NCBI RefSeq assembly: GCF_015762685.1 | Contig: NZ_PEHF01000011.1 | Span: 1-60,699, forward strand | Source: Candidatus Symbiopectobacterium sp. 'North America' | GTDB taxonomy: Bacteria > Pseudomonadota > Gammaproteobacteria > Enterobacterales > Enterobacteriaceae | Reading direction: 5' to 3' | Length of the DNA stretch: 60,699 nt | Part shown: piece after piece, positions 1-8,172 of the stretch | How the letters are laid out: each line of letters starts with the position of its first letter | Numbering within the stretch: position 1 is the first letter of the stretch | The notes under the pieces: generated by a model | Told to the model about the DNA's origin: nothing | Databases searched by the model: none | What the model saw: the letters and a program-made list of their open reading frames with translations, nothing else | Program-made: the position numbers and the translations under genes

Positions 1-2
1 AA

Positions 3-521
3 TACGTTAGCTACGAATAAGTCGCCCTGTTTCTGATTCAGCATGTTAACGATAACATTAAGTTTAAAATAGACCTCTTTCGTCGTATAGCCTATGCCTA
101 TCTTCTCGGCAACAACGACATGCACTTGCGTAATTTCGGCCTGATCCATCCGACGACAGGTGTACCTGAACTGGCCCCTGTCTATGATTTTGTCTCCGTG
201 GCTCCGTATCAGGCCTATTTTTCCAGCTGCTATTTGGCATTGCCCTTATTGGCCAGTGAAGAAGGTGATAACGAACTCGCTCCAGGTTTTAAAACAGAGC
301 ATGGCGAGTATCTGGGGATGGATTTTTTAGCGTTTGCTCAACGTATAGGGCTGAGTAACTCGCTCACAAAAAAACTTCTGAAGGATTTATCCTAAGAGGC
401 CGAACTTGTTGAGTCAACCTATCGAGACTCGTTTATGCCCGCCGATGCCATTGAGGCCACACTTCAGTGCTATCGCCATCGTCTGGCACGACTCCAGGTG
501 ATGAAAGCCGAGTTTATTTAG
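3..521 (+). pseudogene. HipA-like kinase, C-terminal part, two in-frame stops
   Basis: This is the 3' portion of a HipA-type serine/threonine kinase (toxin of HipBA-like modules, which phosphorylates tRNA synthetases in E. coli). The reading frame holds the kinase catalytic-loop signature GNNDMHLRNFG followed by the typical APVYDFVSVAPY segment. In-frame TAA codons at 18-20 and 393-395 interrupt it; the frame continues after the second with ESTYRDSFMPADAIE up to TAG at 519-521. The 5' end lies outside the window, so the upstream HipB partner cannot be judged. It ends 7 bp from the convergent MFS gene. Family assignment is firm; loss of function is inferred from the stops. Confidence 0.8.
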
Positions 522-528
522 GGTTTAG

Positions 529-1743
529 CTATCGTGCACAAAAAACCGCGGCGGCGGCGCGACGCTTGCTGGCACGCATTTCCTGCGCCAGCGTGATAGC
601 GGCGGTGATCAGCATGAAAATGACCGCAGACCAGAAAATGGCATGGGGATGACCATTATCCAATAACCAGCCGAACAGCACTGGACCTGCAGCCCCGCCG
701 ATATTGAACCCAGTGGACACGATACCGAACACCCGTCCTTCCGCGCCTTTCGGTGATGCAGCCCGCACCAGCATATCCCGCGAGGGTGCAATCATGCCGG
801 AGAGGAATCCCTCTGCCGCCAGCAGTGGCACCAGCACCATCGCTGGCAACGGATAGATAGCGACAATCGCTACCAGTACGGCGGTGACGGCTAATGCGCC
901 AGTGGCAACCAGACCGTGGCGCTCGGTTTTATCGGCCAGAGCACCGCCCGCCAGCACGCCAAAAGCGCTGGCAAACAAAAATGCGGTCAGCACCGCATTG
1001 GCATCGGATAAGGGCAGATCGTAGCCAGTAACCAATGCGGTAACCGAGAAGTTCTGGATCGAGTTAGTGCTCAGGTTCAGCATCAAAAAGAGACCCAGCA
1101 GCGCCAGGATAGGCAGCGAAAACAGTGCTTTGGCGCTGGTTTGTACCGGGGCGGCGCCGCTTTTAGGGGCTGCTGATTTAAGCCGCGCTGGCTCGTCTTT
1201 ATGCATCAGCAGCATCACGACAACCAGTAATCCCACCACGCCAGACACAATGAAGGCGGCATTGATGCCGAGCCATGCTGCTACCGCGAGTAAAACCCCC
1301 GGCGTAATGGCGTTGCCTAAAAAGCCGGAGAAGGTGTGGATCGAGAACGCGCGCCCCATGCGTTTGTCATCAATGCCGCGCGAGAGCAAGGCGTAATCTG
1401 ACGGGTGATACACTGCGTTAGCCACACCGGCAAACCCCATCGCGATCAGCAGCCAGAGGTAGTGCGGCGTCAGCCCAAACGACATAAAGCTCAGGCTACC
1501 GAGTGTCAGTCCGGCAACCAGCGTGCGTCGCGCACCGATACGGTCAACGGCAAAACCGATGGGCGTTTGCACGCAGGCGGAGACGATGTTGAAGACGCTG
1601 ATCGCAAGCCCAAGTTCAACGAAGCTGATGCCGCGTTGGGCAGACAGCAACGGGATCAGCACCGGCAGCACCATAATGTGAAAATGGCTGACCAAATGCG
1701 CACAGAAGATCTGGGCGAGCAGAGGAAGTTTCATCGTTTTCAT
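529..1743 (-). CDS. MFS transporter, fosmidomycin-resistance (Fsr)-like
   Basis: A 404-residue inner-membrane major facilitator protein with two blocks of six hydrophobic segments separated by a polar linker near residues 178-205. A motif-A-like GFAVDRIGARR lies at residues 63-73, and HPSDYALLSRG in the first half is typical of the Fsr-like subgroup. Such proteins usually expel small compounds by proton antiport; the substrate cannot be read from sequence. Two possible starts exist (1743 and 1734). The frame is uninterrupted, which is notable beside the broken hipA and chemoreceptor genes. The C-terminus is alanine- and arginine-rich. It stands as a single gene. Confidence 0.85.
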   Translation of the reverse strand: MKTMKLPLLAQIFCAHLVSHFHIMVLPVLIPLLSAQRGISFVELGLAISVFNIVSACVQTPIGFAVDRIGARRTLVAGLTLGSLSFMSFGLTPHYLWLLIAMGFAGVANAVYHPSDYALLSRGIDDKRMGRAFSIHTFSGFLGNAITPGVLLAVAAWLGINAAFIVSGVVGLLVVVMLLMHKDEPARLKSAAPKSGAAPVQTSAKALFSLPILALLGLFLMLNLSTNSIQNFSVTALVTGYDLPLSDANAVLTAFLFASAFGVLAGGALADKTERHGLVATGALAVTAVLVAIVAIYPLPAMVLVPLLAAEGFLSGMIAPSRDMLVRAASPKGAEGRVFGIVSTGFNIGGAAGPVLFGWLLDNGHPHAIFWSAVIFMLITAAITLAQEMRASKRRAAAAVFCAR

Positions 1744-1921
1744 GTTTGCGTTACGACATCAATGCGGGCGTTGAGTGGCGCTGCTGAGTGGAAAGCGGCG
1801 AGATCACGTCCAGAGGGCGAAATTATGACAAGCGTAACATATTGTTTGCGTTTGTCGCACTTTCTCTCGTGTAGTTTTTGACCTCAGGCAGACCGAGGGA
1901 TCTCGGCCTGCCTGTGTCAGA

Positions 1922-3963
1922 TCAGGATAAACGAAACACTTTGACCGTGAGCGCCAGTTGGCGCGCCTGTTCATCCAGCGAGGCGGCGGCAGCGGTGGCT
2001 TCCTGCACCAGCGCAGCGTTTTGTTGCGTGACGCCATCCATTTCATATACGGCTTGCGTTACCTGGCTGATACCGCGTGATTGTTCATCGGATGCAGCAA
2101 CAATGTCATCTATGATGGTTTTAACCGACGCGATGGCATCCAGCATCTTTTCCATGATGTGACCGGCATTTTGTACCAGTTCGACGCCGTTTTTAACGCG
2201 CGAAGAGGATTCTCCGATCAGTGTCGTGATGTCTTTCACCGCCGCGGCGCTGCGCTGTGCCAGATTGCGCACTTCACTGACGACCACGGCAAAGCCGCGC
2301 CCCTGCTCGCCTGCGCGGGCGGCTTCCACCGCTGCGTTCAGTGCCAAAATGTTGGTCTGAAAGGCAATGCCATTAATAATACTGGTAATGTCGGCGATTT
2401 TACGTGAACTGTCGTCAATATCACCCATAATTCTGACGACTTGCTCGACGATGGTATTCCCCTGCTGAGCGATGTCAGTCGCGTTTTGCGTCAGCTCGGT
2501 GGCGCTATGCGCATTGTCGGCATTCAGTTTTACCGTTGTGGTGATCTGCTCCATGCTGGCGGCCGTTTGTTGTAATGCGGCCGCCTGTTGTTCGGTGCGT
2601 GAGGCCAGATCGATATTGCCTGCGGCGATTTCTGTGGCGGCGAGGCTTACCGATTCGCTGGTGGTCAGCAATTGCTGAGCGATATCGCGCAACTGATTTT
2701 GCATAGTATGAATCGCATAGAACAGGCTGCTGGTATCTTTGGGCTACACCTGGATGGCGTTGGTGAGCTGCCCATTGGCAACGGACAACGCGATGCGTGC
2801 CACTTCTGCCGGTTCGCCACCGATGGGGCGCAACACCTTGCGCGTAAAGATGACGCCCAGTACGGCAGAGACCACGATAATGCTGATGACCATCAGCAGT
2901 AACGCGATATTGCGCTGATGCTCCGTTTCAGCAAGCACGACATCAATGGGAGCAGACAGGCCCTATATCCACGGCGTACCGGTGTTACCAATGGTCACCG
3001 GAATGGTGAGGTCGTAAGATGCAGTTTTCAGTACCGGTTTTTCAGCGCTGGTGCGTATCGATACTCCTTGAGACACCGCTTTTAGCAAACTGTCAGCGTG
3101 AGCAGCGGGTTTGGTCACCTGCGCCTGGTCGGGGTTGGCGATATAGGCGCCGGACTGCGATAACAGTTCAGCGTAGTCCGTGCCTTTATAGGGTTTGATG
3201 GCATTGATGAGTTGTTGAAGCGTATCCAGTGAAAAATCTGCCGTTACCGAGCCAAGAAAGGTGCCGTCAACCACGATGGGCACCGCAATGGAGGTGAGCA
3301 ACACCTCTACGCCGTTATAGTAGGGGTAGCGGTAAGGCTCAAGAATCACTTCCTGTTTCATCTTGCGCGGCAGCAGATAGTAGTCGCCGCTGCCGGGAGT
3401 TTCATAATCCGTCAGATTGTGAAGCACCACGTTACCCGCCGTGTCACGGTCGACGTAGCGTACATAGCAGCCGTTCGGATCGTTCTCGGGTTGTCCGGCA
3501 AACTGCGCATCGTTGCCATCATAGGCGTTAGGCTCCCACGCCAGCGACATCGACAGGAAATCCGGGTTATTTTGCAGCGCATTTTTCAGCAGGGTGTCCG
3601 CCATGCCGCGATCGGCGTGGCCGCTATTACGCAGGCTGAGTACGTTTTGCCCCAGATTGCGCGCCACCGTTAACGCCAGATCCAGTTTGCGCTGCACCAG
3701 ATAGCTATTGGTGTAAGCGGTTTGGGTCAGATACTGCTGCGCATCGTTTTTCTGTTGCTGTGTGGACTGCCAAATCAATAAACCGATGGTGATGGCAAAG
3801 CCAAGGCCGATAGTTACGATGCCTGCCAATAGCATGAGCATCTGCGTCGAGAACGTTTTTTTTTATTTTCAAAAGGGGTGTGCGATGTTTGAGCATGAAG
3901 CGCGGTGTGTGAAATCGGTGTAGAGGGCGCTGGTGGTGCATAAGGCTGTAGGGATTTAGACAT
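1922..3963 (-). pseudogene. Methyl-accepting chemotaxis protein, three lesions
   Basis: A transmembrane chemoreceptor: N-terminal membrane helix, large periplasmic dCache-like sensor domain, second membrane segment (LLLMVISIIVVSAVLG), HAMP-like linker, and cytoplasmic signalling domain with the conserved hairpin region around 2270-2370 ([10 protein letters not shown]). The natural start is ATG at 3961-3963, behind the ribosome site GGAGGATAACCACC. Three lesions are visible: a run of nine A on the coding strand (about 3862-3870) that must be ten to keep frame, and in-frame TAG codons at 2961-2963 and in the linker just before the signalling domain (about 2746). Everything between the lesions is well conserved, so decay is recent. 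Ligand unknown. Confidence 0.85.
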
Positions 3964-4192
3964 GGTGGTTATCCTCCCAGGGATAGACATTGTGTCAAAA
4001 ATCTAACTTAGTGTTCAAAAATCAATAAGTTAGTTTTCATTTTTGCGCTGTATCCCTTCATGAAAAAGTCTGTTTTGTGTGATAAGGATCACAGCATGAT
4101 CATCGGCAGAACTCCGTAAATCTTTATCCTTCACTGGCTCACGGCGATAACTCGCGTTAGCATGCAAAAAAACCATTACGGTAGGATGAAGC

Positions 4193-5014
4193 ATGACGAT
4201 AAAGCTGATTGCAATTGATATGGATGGCACATTGCTTAACCCGCAACATCAGATTTCTCCCGTAGTAAGCGCGGCGATTGCGGCGGCGCGGAATCAGGGA
4301 GTGCACGTGGTGCTGGCGACCGGGCGGCCCTTTATTGGCGTAAAACGCTATCTGGAGATACTCGGGCTGGATAAAACCGGCGGCTATTGCATTACCAACA
4401 ATGGCGCGTTGGTTCAGCGTACCGATACCGGAGAATGTGTGGCGCAAACGCCGATGAGCTTTGACGATTATCTCTACTGTGAAGCGCTTTCCCGCACCTT
4501 GAATGTGCACCTGCACGCGTTGGACTTCAACACCGTCTATACCGCCAATAAAGACATCAGTCGCTATACCGTTTATGAATCTCATCTGACAGGCATGCCG
4601 TTGAAATACCGGGCCGTTGAGCAGATGGACAGCACCCTGACCTTCCCGAAAGTGATGATGATTGATGAGCCAGAGCTTCTGGATAACGCGATTCGCCACA
4701 TTCCTGACGAAGCACGAGCGCGCTACACCATTATCAAGAGCGCGCCCTACTATTTAGAAATTATGGATAAGCGGGTTAACAAAGGCGAGGGTGTGCGTTT
4801 GCTGGCGAAATATCTTGGACTGACCGCGGAAAACGTGATGGCGATTGGCGATCATGAAAACGATCTAGCCATGATTAGCTATGCGGGCACTGGGGTCGCC
4901 ATGGGGAACGCCATTGATGAGGTCAAAGGGATCAGCCAGTTTGTCACCCGTCCCAATACGGAAGACGGCGTTGCCTACGCGATTGAAAAATTTGTCCTGA
5001 AAACATCGCATTGA
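4193..5014 (+). CDS. yidA: HAD-superfamily sugar phosphatase YidA
   Basis: A 273-residue Cof-type HAD phosphatase, matching E. coli YidA almost along its whole length (270 residues). It hydrolyses small sugar phosphates in the cytosol. Visible catalytic motifs are DMDGT at residues 9-13 (nucleophile Asp9, acid Asp11), ATGR at 42-45, Lys197 in RVNKGEG, and GDHEND at 219-224 for magnesium binding; the large C2-type cap lies between residues about 85 and 190. AGGATGAAGC precedes the ATG. The gene is intact and followed by a strong terminator. Confidence 0.95.
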   Translation: MTIKLIAIDMDGTLLNPQHQISPVVSAAIAAARNQGVHVVLATGRPFIGVKRYLEILGLDKTGGYCITNNGALVQRTDTGECVAQTPMSFDDYLYCEALSRTLNVHLHALDFNTVYTANKDISRYTVYESHLTGMPLKYRAVEQMDSTLTFPKVMMIDEPELLDNAIRHIPDEARARYTIIKSAPYYLEIMDKRVNKGEGVRLLAKYLGLTAENVMAIGDHENDLAMISYAGTGVAMGNAIDEVKGISQFVTRPNTEDGVAYAIEKFVLKTSH

Positions 5015-5028
5015 GTTGTTCTGATTAT

Positions 5029-5071
5029 AAAAAAACGGCGCTTTTCCTCACGGAGAAGCGCCGTTTTTTTG
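5029..5071 (+). terminator. Rho-independent terminator after yidA
   Basis: A perfect 10-bp stem AACGGCGCTT / AAGCGCCGTT with a short loop is followed by a run of seven T; A-rich sequence precedes it, so it could act in both directions. Confidence 0.9.
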
Positions 5072-5085
5072 GCTACAGCGGGTAA

Positions 5086-5145
5086 TTATTTGTAGATAAT
5101 CGCCGTGCCGCGCAGCAGATCGCTACCGGTGGTGTTGTTGAAAGA
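5086..5145 (-). pseudogene. C-terminal fragment of a DUF1471 (BhsA/YhcN-type) periplasmic protein
   Basis: On the minus strand about 18 codons read NNTTGSDLLRGTAIIYK and then TAA at 5086-5088. The closing GTAxIYK is the characteristic end of the small DUF1471 stress proteins of enterobacteria. Nothing upstream (5146-5220) continues the protein, so only the tail remains, presumably after a deletion. The yidA terminator lies just beyond its stop codon. Confidence 0.6.
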
Positions 5146-5511
5146 GCATGTCTTTCGATGAAGGGAATGTTACGCCCATGCTAAAAAATTAAAAAACGGA
5201 TGTTATTGAGGAAATCATTCAATAAATTTGAATGTTATTTATATTGTTTTTTTAATTTTATTGTTTTAAATCATTGTGTTGTATTTGTTGGTTTTTTATA
5301 TTGATTTTATTTGTTATGGTTTTTTTGGTTTTGTTTTATATTGTTTTGTGATTTTTTGTACTGTTTCTATTGTTTTTGTCAGGTTTTTTATTTGTTTGGT
5401 TTTCTGATTTATATCTGTTTATCTTGTTTTGTTGTATTGATGTACAAGAGGGTTCAGACCTGTACATGACAGGTCTGAATATGGTTTTTTGATGGATAAT
5501 TAACTATTTTA
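5146..5511. other. Gene-free gap with extreme T/G strand skew and one hairpin
   Basis: No coding frame is supported. Positions 5221-5440 are nearly devoid of C on the plus strand (about 7 C in 220 bases) and consist of T-rich runs separated by G, so the minus strand is A/C-rich and nearly G-free. A perfect 11-bp inverted repeat (TTCAGACCTGT / ACAGGTCTGAA, 5-nt loop) spans 5453-5479, with a T run 6 bases later. Composition is unlike that of the neighbouring core genes. Confidence 0.7.
5453..5492 (+). terminator. Hairpin with trailing T run near the accessory gene end
   Basis: The perfect inverted repeat 5453-5479 is followed by TATGGTTTTTT on the plus strand. As a terminator it would read rightwards, yet the nearest gene end (5512) is on the minus strand, for which no U tract follows the stem. 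It could instead act as an RNA 3'-end stabiliser for the minus-strand transcript. Confidence 0.45.
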
Positions 5512-5982
5512 TCAGAATATTTTGTTAAACTCTTTTACATAAACAAGTGTGTCTTTTATCTGCTGCGGGGTAAAGGTGAGGGGATGCTTACTTTGGAGCC
5601 CGTTGGTGTTTGCTGCATTCCGTTTTGCTAAAACAGCGTTGAGTTCACTCATAAGAGATACGGGCTGATGTGTTGTCGTTGGCCGTTTTTGTACTGGTGT
5701 TGGCGGCAGCGGCGCAGGTCGTAACAGGGGAGGTGATATTTTGCTACCCGATTTTGGTATTGCTGGAGTAACTACCCATTTATTGTAGGCCTCTGTCTGT
5801 GATAATTGAAATTCGCGTAGCGATTGTGTCAGAAGTTGGGAGAGATCATGGTGAGGCTCAGATAACGGTGGGTGATAACGATTTATTTTCAACGTCTTGT
5901 TTGTAAACCTATCTTGTGCGGTTACTCTCGATGAATGATTTTCTACCAGCATGCTGGGTAGATTTTTTCTTGAAATATTCAC
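5512..5982 (-). CDS. Proline-rich protein with VASP/Ena-like actin-binding motif, candidate effector
   Basis: I do not recognise a bacterial family for this 156-residue, AT-rich gene. It begins with GTG at 5980-5982, six bases after the stop of the preceding small ORF, without a clear ribosome site. Visible parts: a Ser/Asn/Thr-rich N-terminus (1-35), an amphipathic Leu/Gln stretch (45-62), a proline-rich segment (72-97, including SPPLLRPAPLPPTPV), then SLMSELNAVLAKR at 109-121, and a charged tail ending KEFNKIF. The 109-121 motif closely matches, from memory, the F-actin-binding motif of vertebrate VASP (LMEEMNAMLARRR), and in Ena/VASP proteins it likewise follows a proline-rich region. No signal peptide or membrane segment. 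An actin-directed secreted effector is inference; chance similarity remains possible. Confidence 0.6.
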   Translation of the reverse strand: MNISRKNLPSMLVENHSSRVTAQDRFTNKTLKINRYHPPLSEPHHDLSQLLTQSLREFQLSQTEAYNKWVVTPAIPKSGSKISPPLLRPAPLPPTPVQKRPTTTHQPVSLMSELNAVLAKRNAANTNGLQSKHPLTFTPQQIKDTLVYVKEFNKIF

Positions 5983-5987
5983 TGTAT

Positions 5988-6128
5988 TTAATTCTTTGTT
6001 TTGTTTTCTCCAGTATTATTTGCAATTAATAATTTCTTTAAAAGTAATAGCGTATTTTTTGGGCTTACCTCTAATTGTGAGTAAACAGCAGAAAACCCTC
6101 TGACTAAATAATTTGTATTTATATTCAT
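5988..6128 (-). CDS. Small AT-rich ORF upstream of the proline-rich protein
   Basis: A 46-residue frame starting MNINTNYLVRGF and rich in Leu, Lys and Asn. A longer version from ATG 6180-6182 would add a hydrophobic MLLLTLLVDYSLYLKAC leader, but neither start has a good ribosome site. It ends 5 bp before the GTG of the proline-rich gene, so the two probably share a transcript, and the second may depend on translational coupling. It may be a tiny partner, a leader peptide, or the frame-shifted N-terminus of the same protein. No family is recognised. Confidence 0.4.
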   Translation of the reverse strand: MNINTNYLVRGFSAVYSQLEVSPKNTLLLLKKLLIANNTGENKTKN

Positions 6129-6442
6129 AATACAGGCTTTTAGGTAAAGAGAGTAGTCTACTAAAAGCGTGAGGAGGAGCATTCAAAAAAACACATACCC
6201 CCTAAGCTCTGTTTATAAAATGTCATTATTTTATATTTCAAATCACTCGAGCGCTTATTTTGTATTCTATCGCACAGAGGCGAGAGCCTACCTTATAAAA
6301 AACAGGCCGGATTTTGTTATCTAATTGTTAGCAGATGCCAAAATTAACCTGATTACTTTCAATCGGTTATTTTTTGTACCTCGATCAATCTCACAAATCA
6401 GGGAGAAACCCGTTGAGTCTGCGTTTACCTTGAAATAGATTA

Positions 6443-6456
6443 CTAACTCGAGTTAG
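6443..6456. promoter_or_regulatory. LacI-type operator palindrome before the sugar cluster
   Basis: CTAACTCGAGTTAG is a perfect 14-bp palindrome with the central CG usual for LacI-family operators. It lies 17 bp before the ATG of the FGGY kinase, overlapping the expected ribosome-loading region, so occupancy would block the whole cluster. The cluster ends with a LacI-type regulator at 15075, the natural candidate to bind it. Confidence 0.6.
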
Positions 6457-6472
6457 CAATGAGGTTAACGCA

Positions 6473-8114
6473 ATGAATAACGCAGATTTCAGAGAAAAAA
6501 TCGTTATCAAAAAAGGAGTTAACCCCTCTTCAGTGAGCTCCGCGTGCTTTATCGGCGTGGATGTCGGATCTGCCAGCGTCAGGGCCGGTGTCTTCGACAG
6601 TCACGGCCAGCGGTTAGCGTTTGCCGTCCACCCCATCAGCCAGTTCCATCCTCGCGCCAATGTGGTTGAACAATCTTCTGCTGAGATCTGACAGAACGTC
6701 TGCGCGGTTATCAAAGAAGCGGTAGCGCTGTCCGGTGTTGCGCCGCAACGCGTGCGTTCGATTGGCTTTGATGCCACCTGCTCGCTGGTGGTGGTGGGCG
6801 CAGGGAGAGAGTATTTCCGTTGCCGAAGACGTGGAAGCCGCGCGCGACATCATCATGTGGATGGATCACCGCGCCGCACAAGAAACCGCTGACATCAATG
6901 CGACCGGCGATGACGCACTGCGCTATGTTGGCGGTGAAGTCAGTATCGAGATGGAACTGCCAAAAGTGCTGTGGCTGAAGCGCCATTTCCCCGAGCGTTA
7001 TCGCCAGGCCTGGCGGCTGTTCGATCTGGCTGACTATCTGGTATGGCGCGCCACCGGGGCCGATGTTGCCAGCGTATGTACCCTGACCTGCAAATGGAAC
7101 TACCTGGCGCACGAGCAGCGTTTCAGCCAGCCGTTGTTACAGGCGGTAGGTCTTGATGATTTGCCGGAGAAAATCCCCGCCACCATTTTGGATCTGGGCT
7201 TTAAAGCCGGGCAGTTGCAGCCTGATGTGGCTCTGGCGTGTGGCTTGAGCACCGATGTTGCTATCGCAAGCGGCATGATTGACGCCCATGCGGGCGGGTT
7301 GGCGCTGGTGGGCAGCCAGCCCGAGGGCAGTCTGGCGCTGATCAGCGGCACGTCCAACTGCCACATGTTGATGAATCGTGAACCGGTGATGGTGCCCGGC
7401 GTCTGGGGACCCTACTGGGGTGCGATGTTGCCCAACGGCTGGCTGAGCGAAGGCGGGCAAAGCGCCGCCGGTGCGTTGGTGGAGTGGACGCTGCGTCAAC
7501 ATGCGGGCTGGATCGACGCGCAGCAGCAAGCGGAACAGCAGGGCATCAGCATTTATACCCTTTTTAATCAATGGGTTGATGATCTTGAGCAGAGTGAGCC
7601 CTTCCCGACCCGACACTTGCATGTGCTGGCTGACCATCATAGTAATCGTTCACCGCGCGCCAACCCACACGCGCGCGGCGCGGTCTACGGGTTGACGCTG
7701 GAACAAGGGCCGGATGCGCTGGCGCGGCTCTATCTCGCCACCTTGCAAGGCATTGCCTACGGTACGCGCCATATCATCGACAGCATGAATCAGGCCGGGC
7801 ATCAGATTACCCGTGTGGTGATGTGCGGCGGGGCCACCAAGAATCCGCTCTGGCTGCGGGAATACGCCAATATCACCGGTTGCGATATTCATCTGGCGAG
7901 CGAAGAAGATGTGGTCACGCTCGGTGCGGCGTTGCTGGGGGCGGTGGCGGCGGAATGTTACCCGACACTACCGGAAGCGGCGGCGGCGCTGGTGCGCGCT
8001 GGCGCGACCATTGTCACAGACCCGCAGTACGGTGCGTTCCATGCGGCTAAATATGGCGTCTATCTCCAGATGTATGACGATGTGAAGCGCGCACAACGAC
8101 TGATGCAGGATTAA
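6473..8114 (+). pseudogene. FGGY-family carbohydrate kinase (ribulokinase-like), broken
   Basis: First gene of the sugar cluster; FGGY kinases phosphorylate ketoses or polyols with ATP. The N-terminus carries the ATP-binding GVDVGSASVRAGVFD, followed by FDATC and WMDHRA typical of the pentulose-kinase subgroup, and the C-terminal ATPase half contains GGATKNPLWLREYANI. Lesions: in-frame TGA at about 6689 (expected Trp in SAEIWQNVC) and a 1-nt frame change near 6795 in VVVGAQGES; the remaining 430 codons are uninterrupted. AGGTTAACGCA precedes the ATG at 6473. A hairpin (8121-8139) separates it from the next gene. Substrate not determinable. Confidence 0.85.
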
Positions 8115-8120
8115 GCGGGC

Positions 8121-8139
8121 GCTGCCGCGCGGCGGCAGC
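8121..8139 (+). promoter_or_regulatory. Intercistronic hairpin
   Basis: GCTGCCGC and GCGGCAGC form a perfect 8-bp stem with a 3-nt loop between the kinase stop and the isomerase-like gene. No T run follows, so mRNA protection or differential expression is more likely than termination. Confidence 0.55.
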
Positions 8140-8172
8140 CTCGAGAGCGTTTATTTGAATCAGGAGCAGAAC

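Noticed and set aside
1405..1881. Long antisense frames opposite the MFS and many other genes
   Set aside because: High-GC genes regularly give open antisense frames; these are Arg/His/Gln-rich, lack ribosome sites and show no family features.
1884..1914. Hairpin downstream of the chemoreceptor as a terminator
   Set aside because: CAGGCAGACCGAG and CTCGGCCTGCCTG pair well, but no T run follows on either strand, so termination is not supported.
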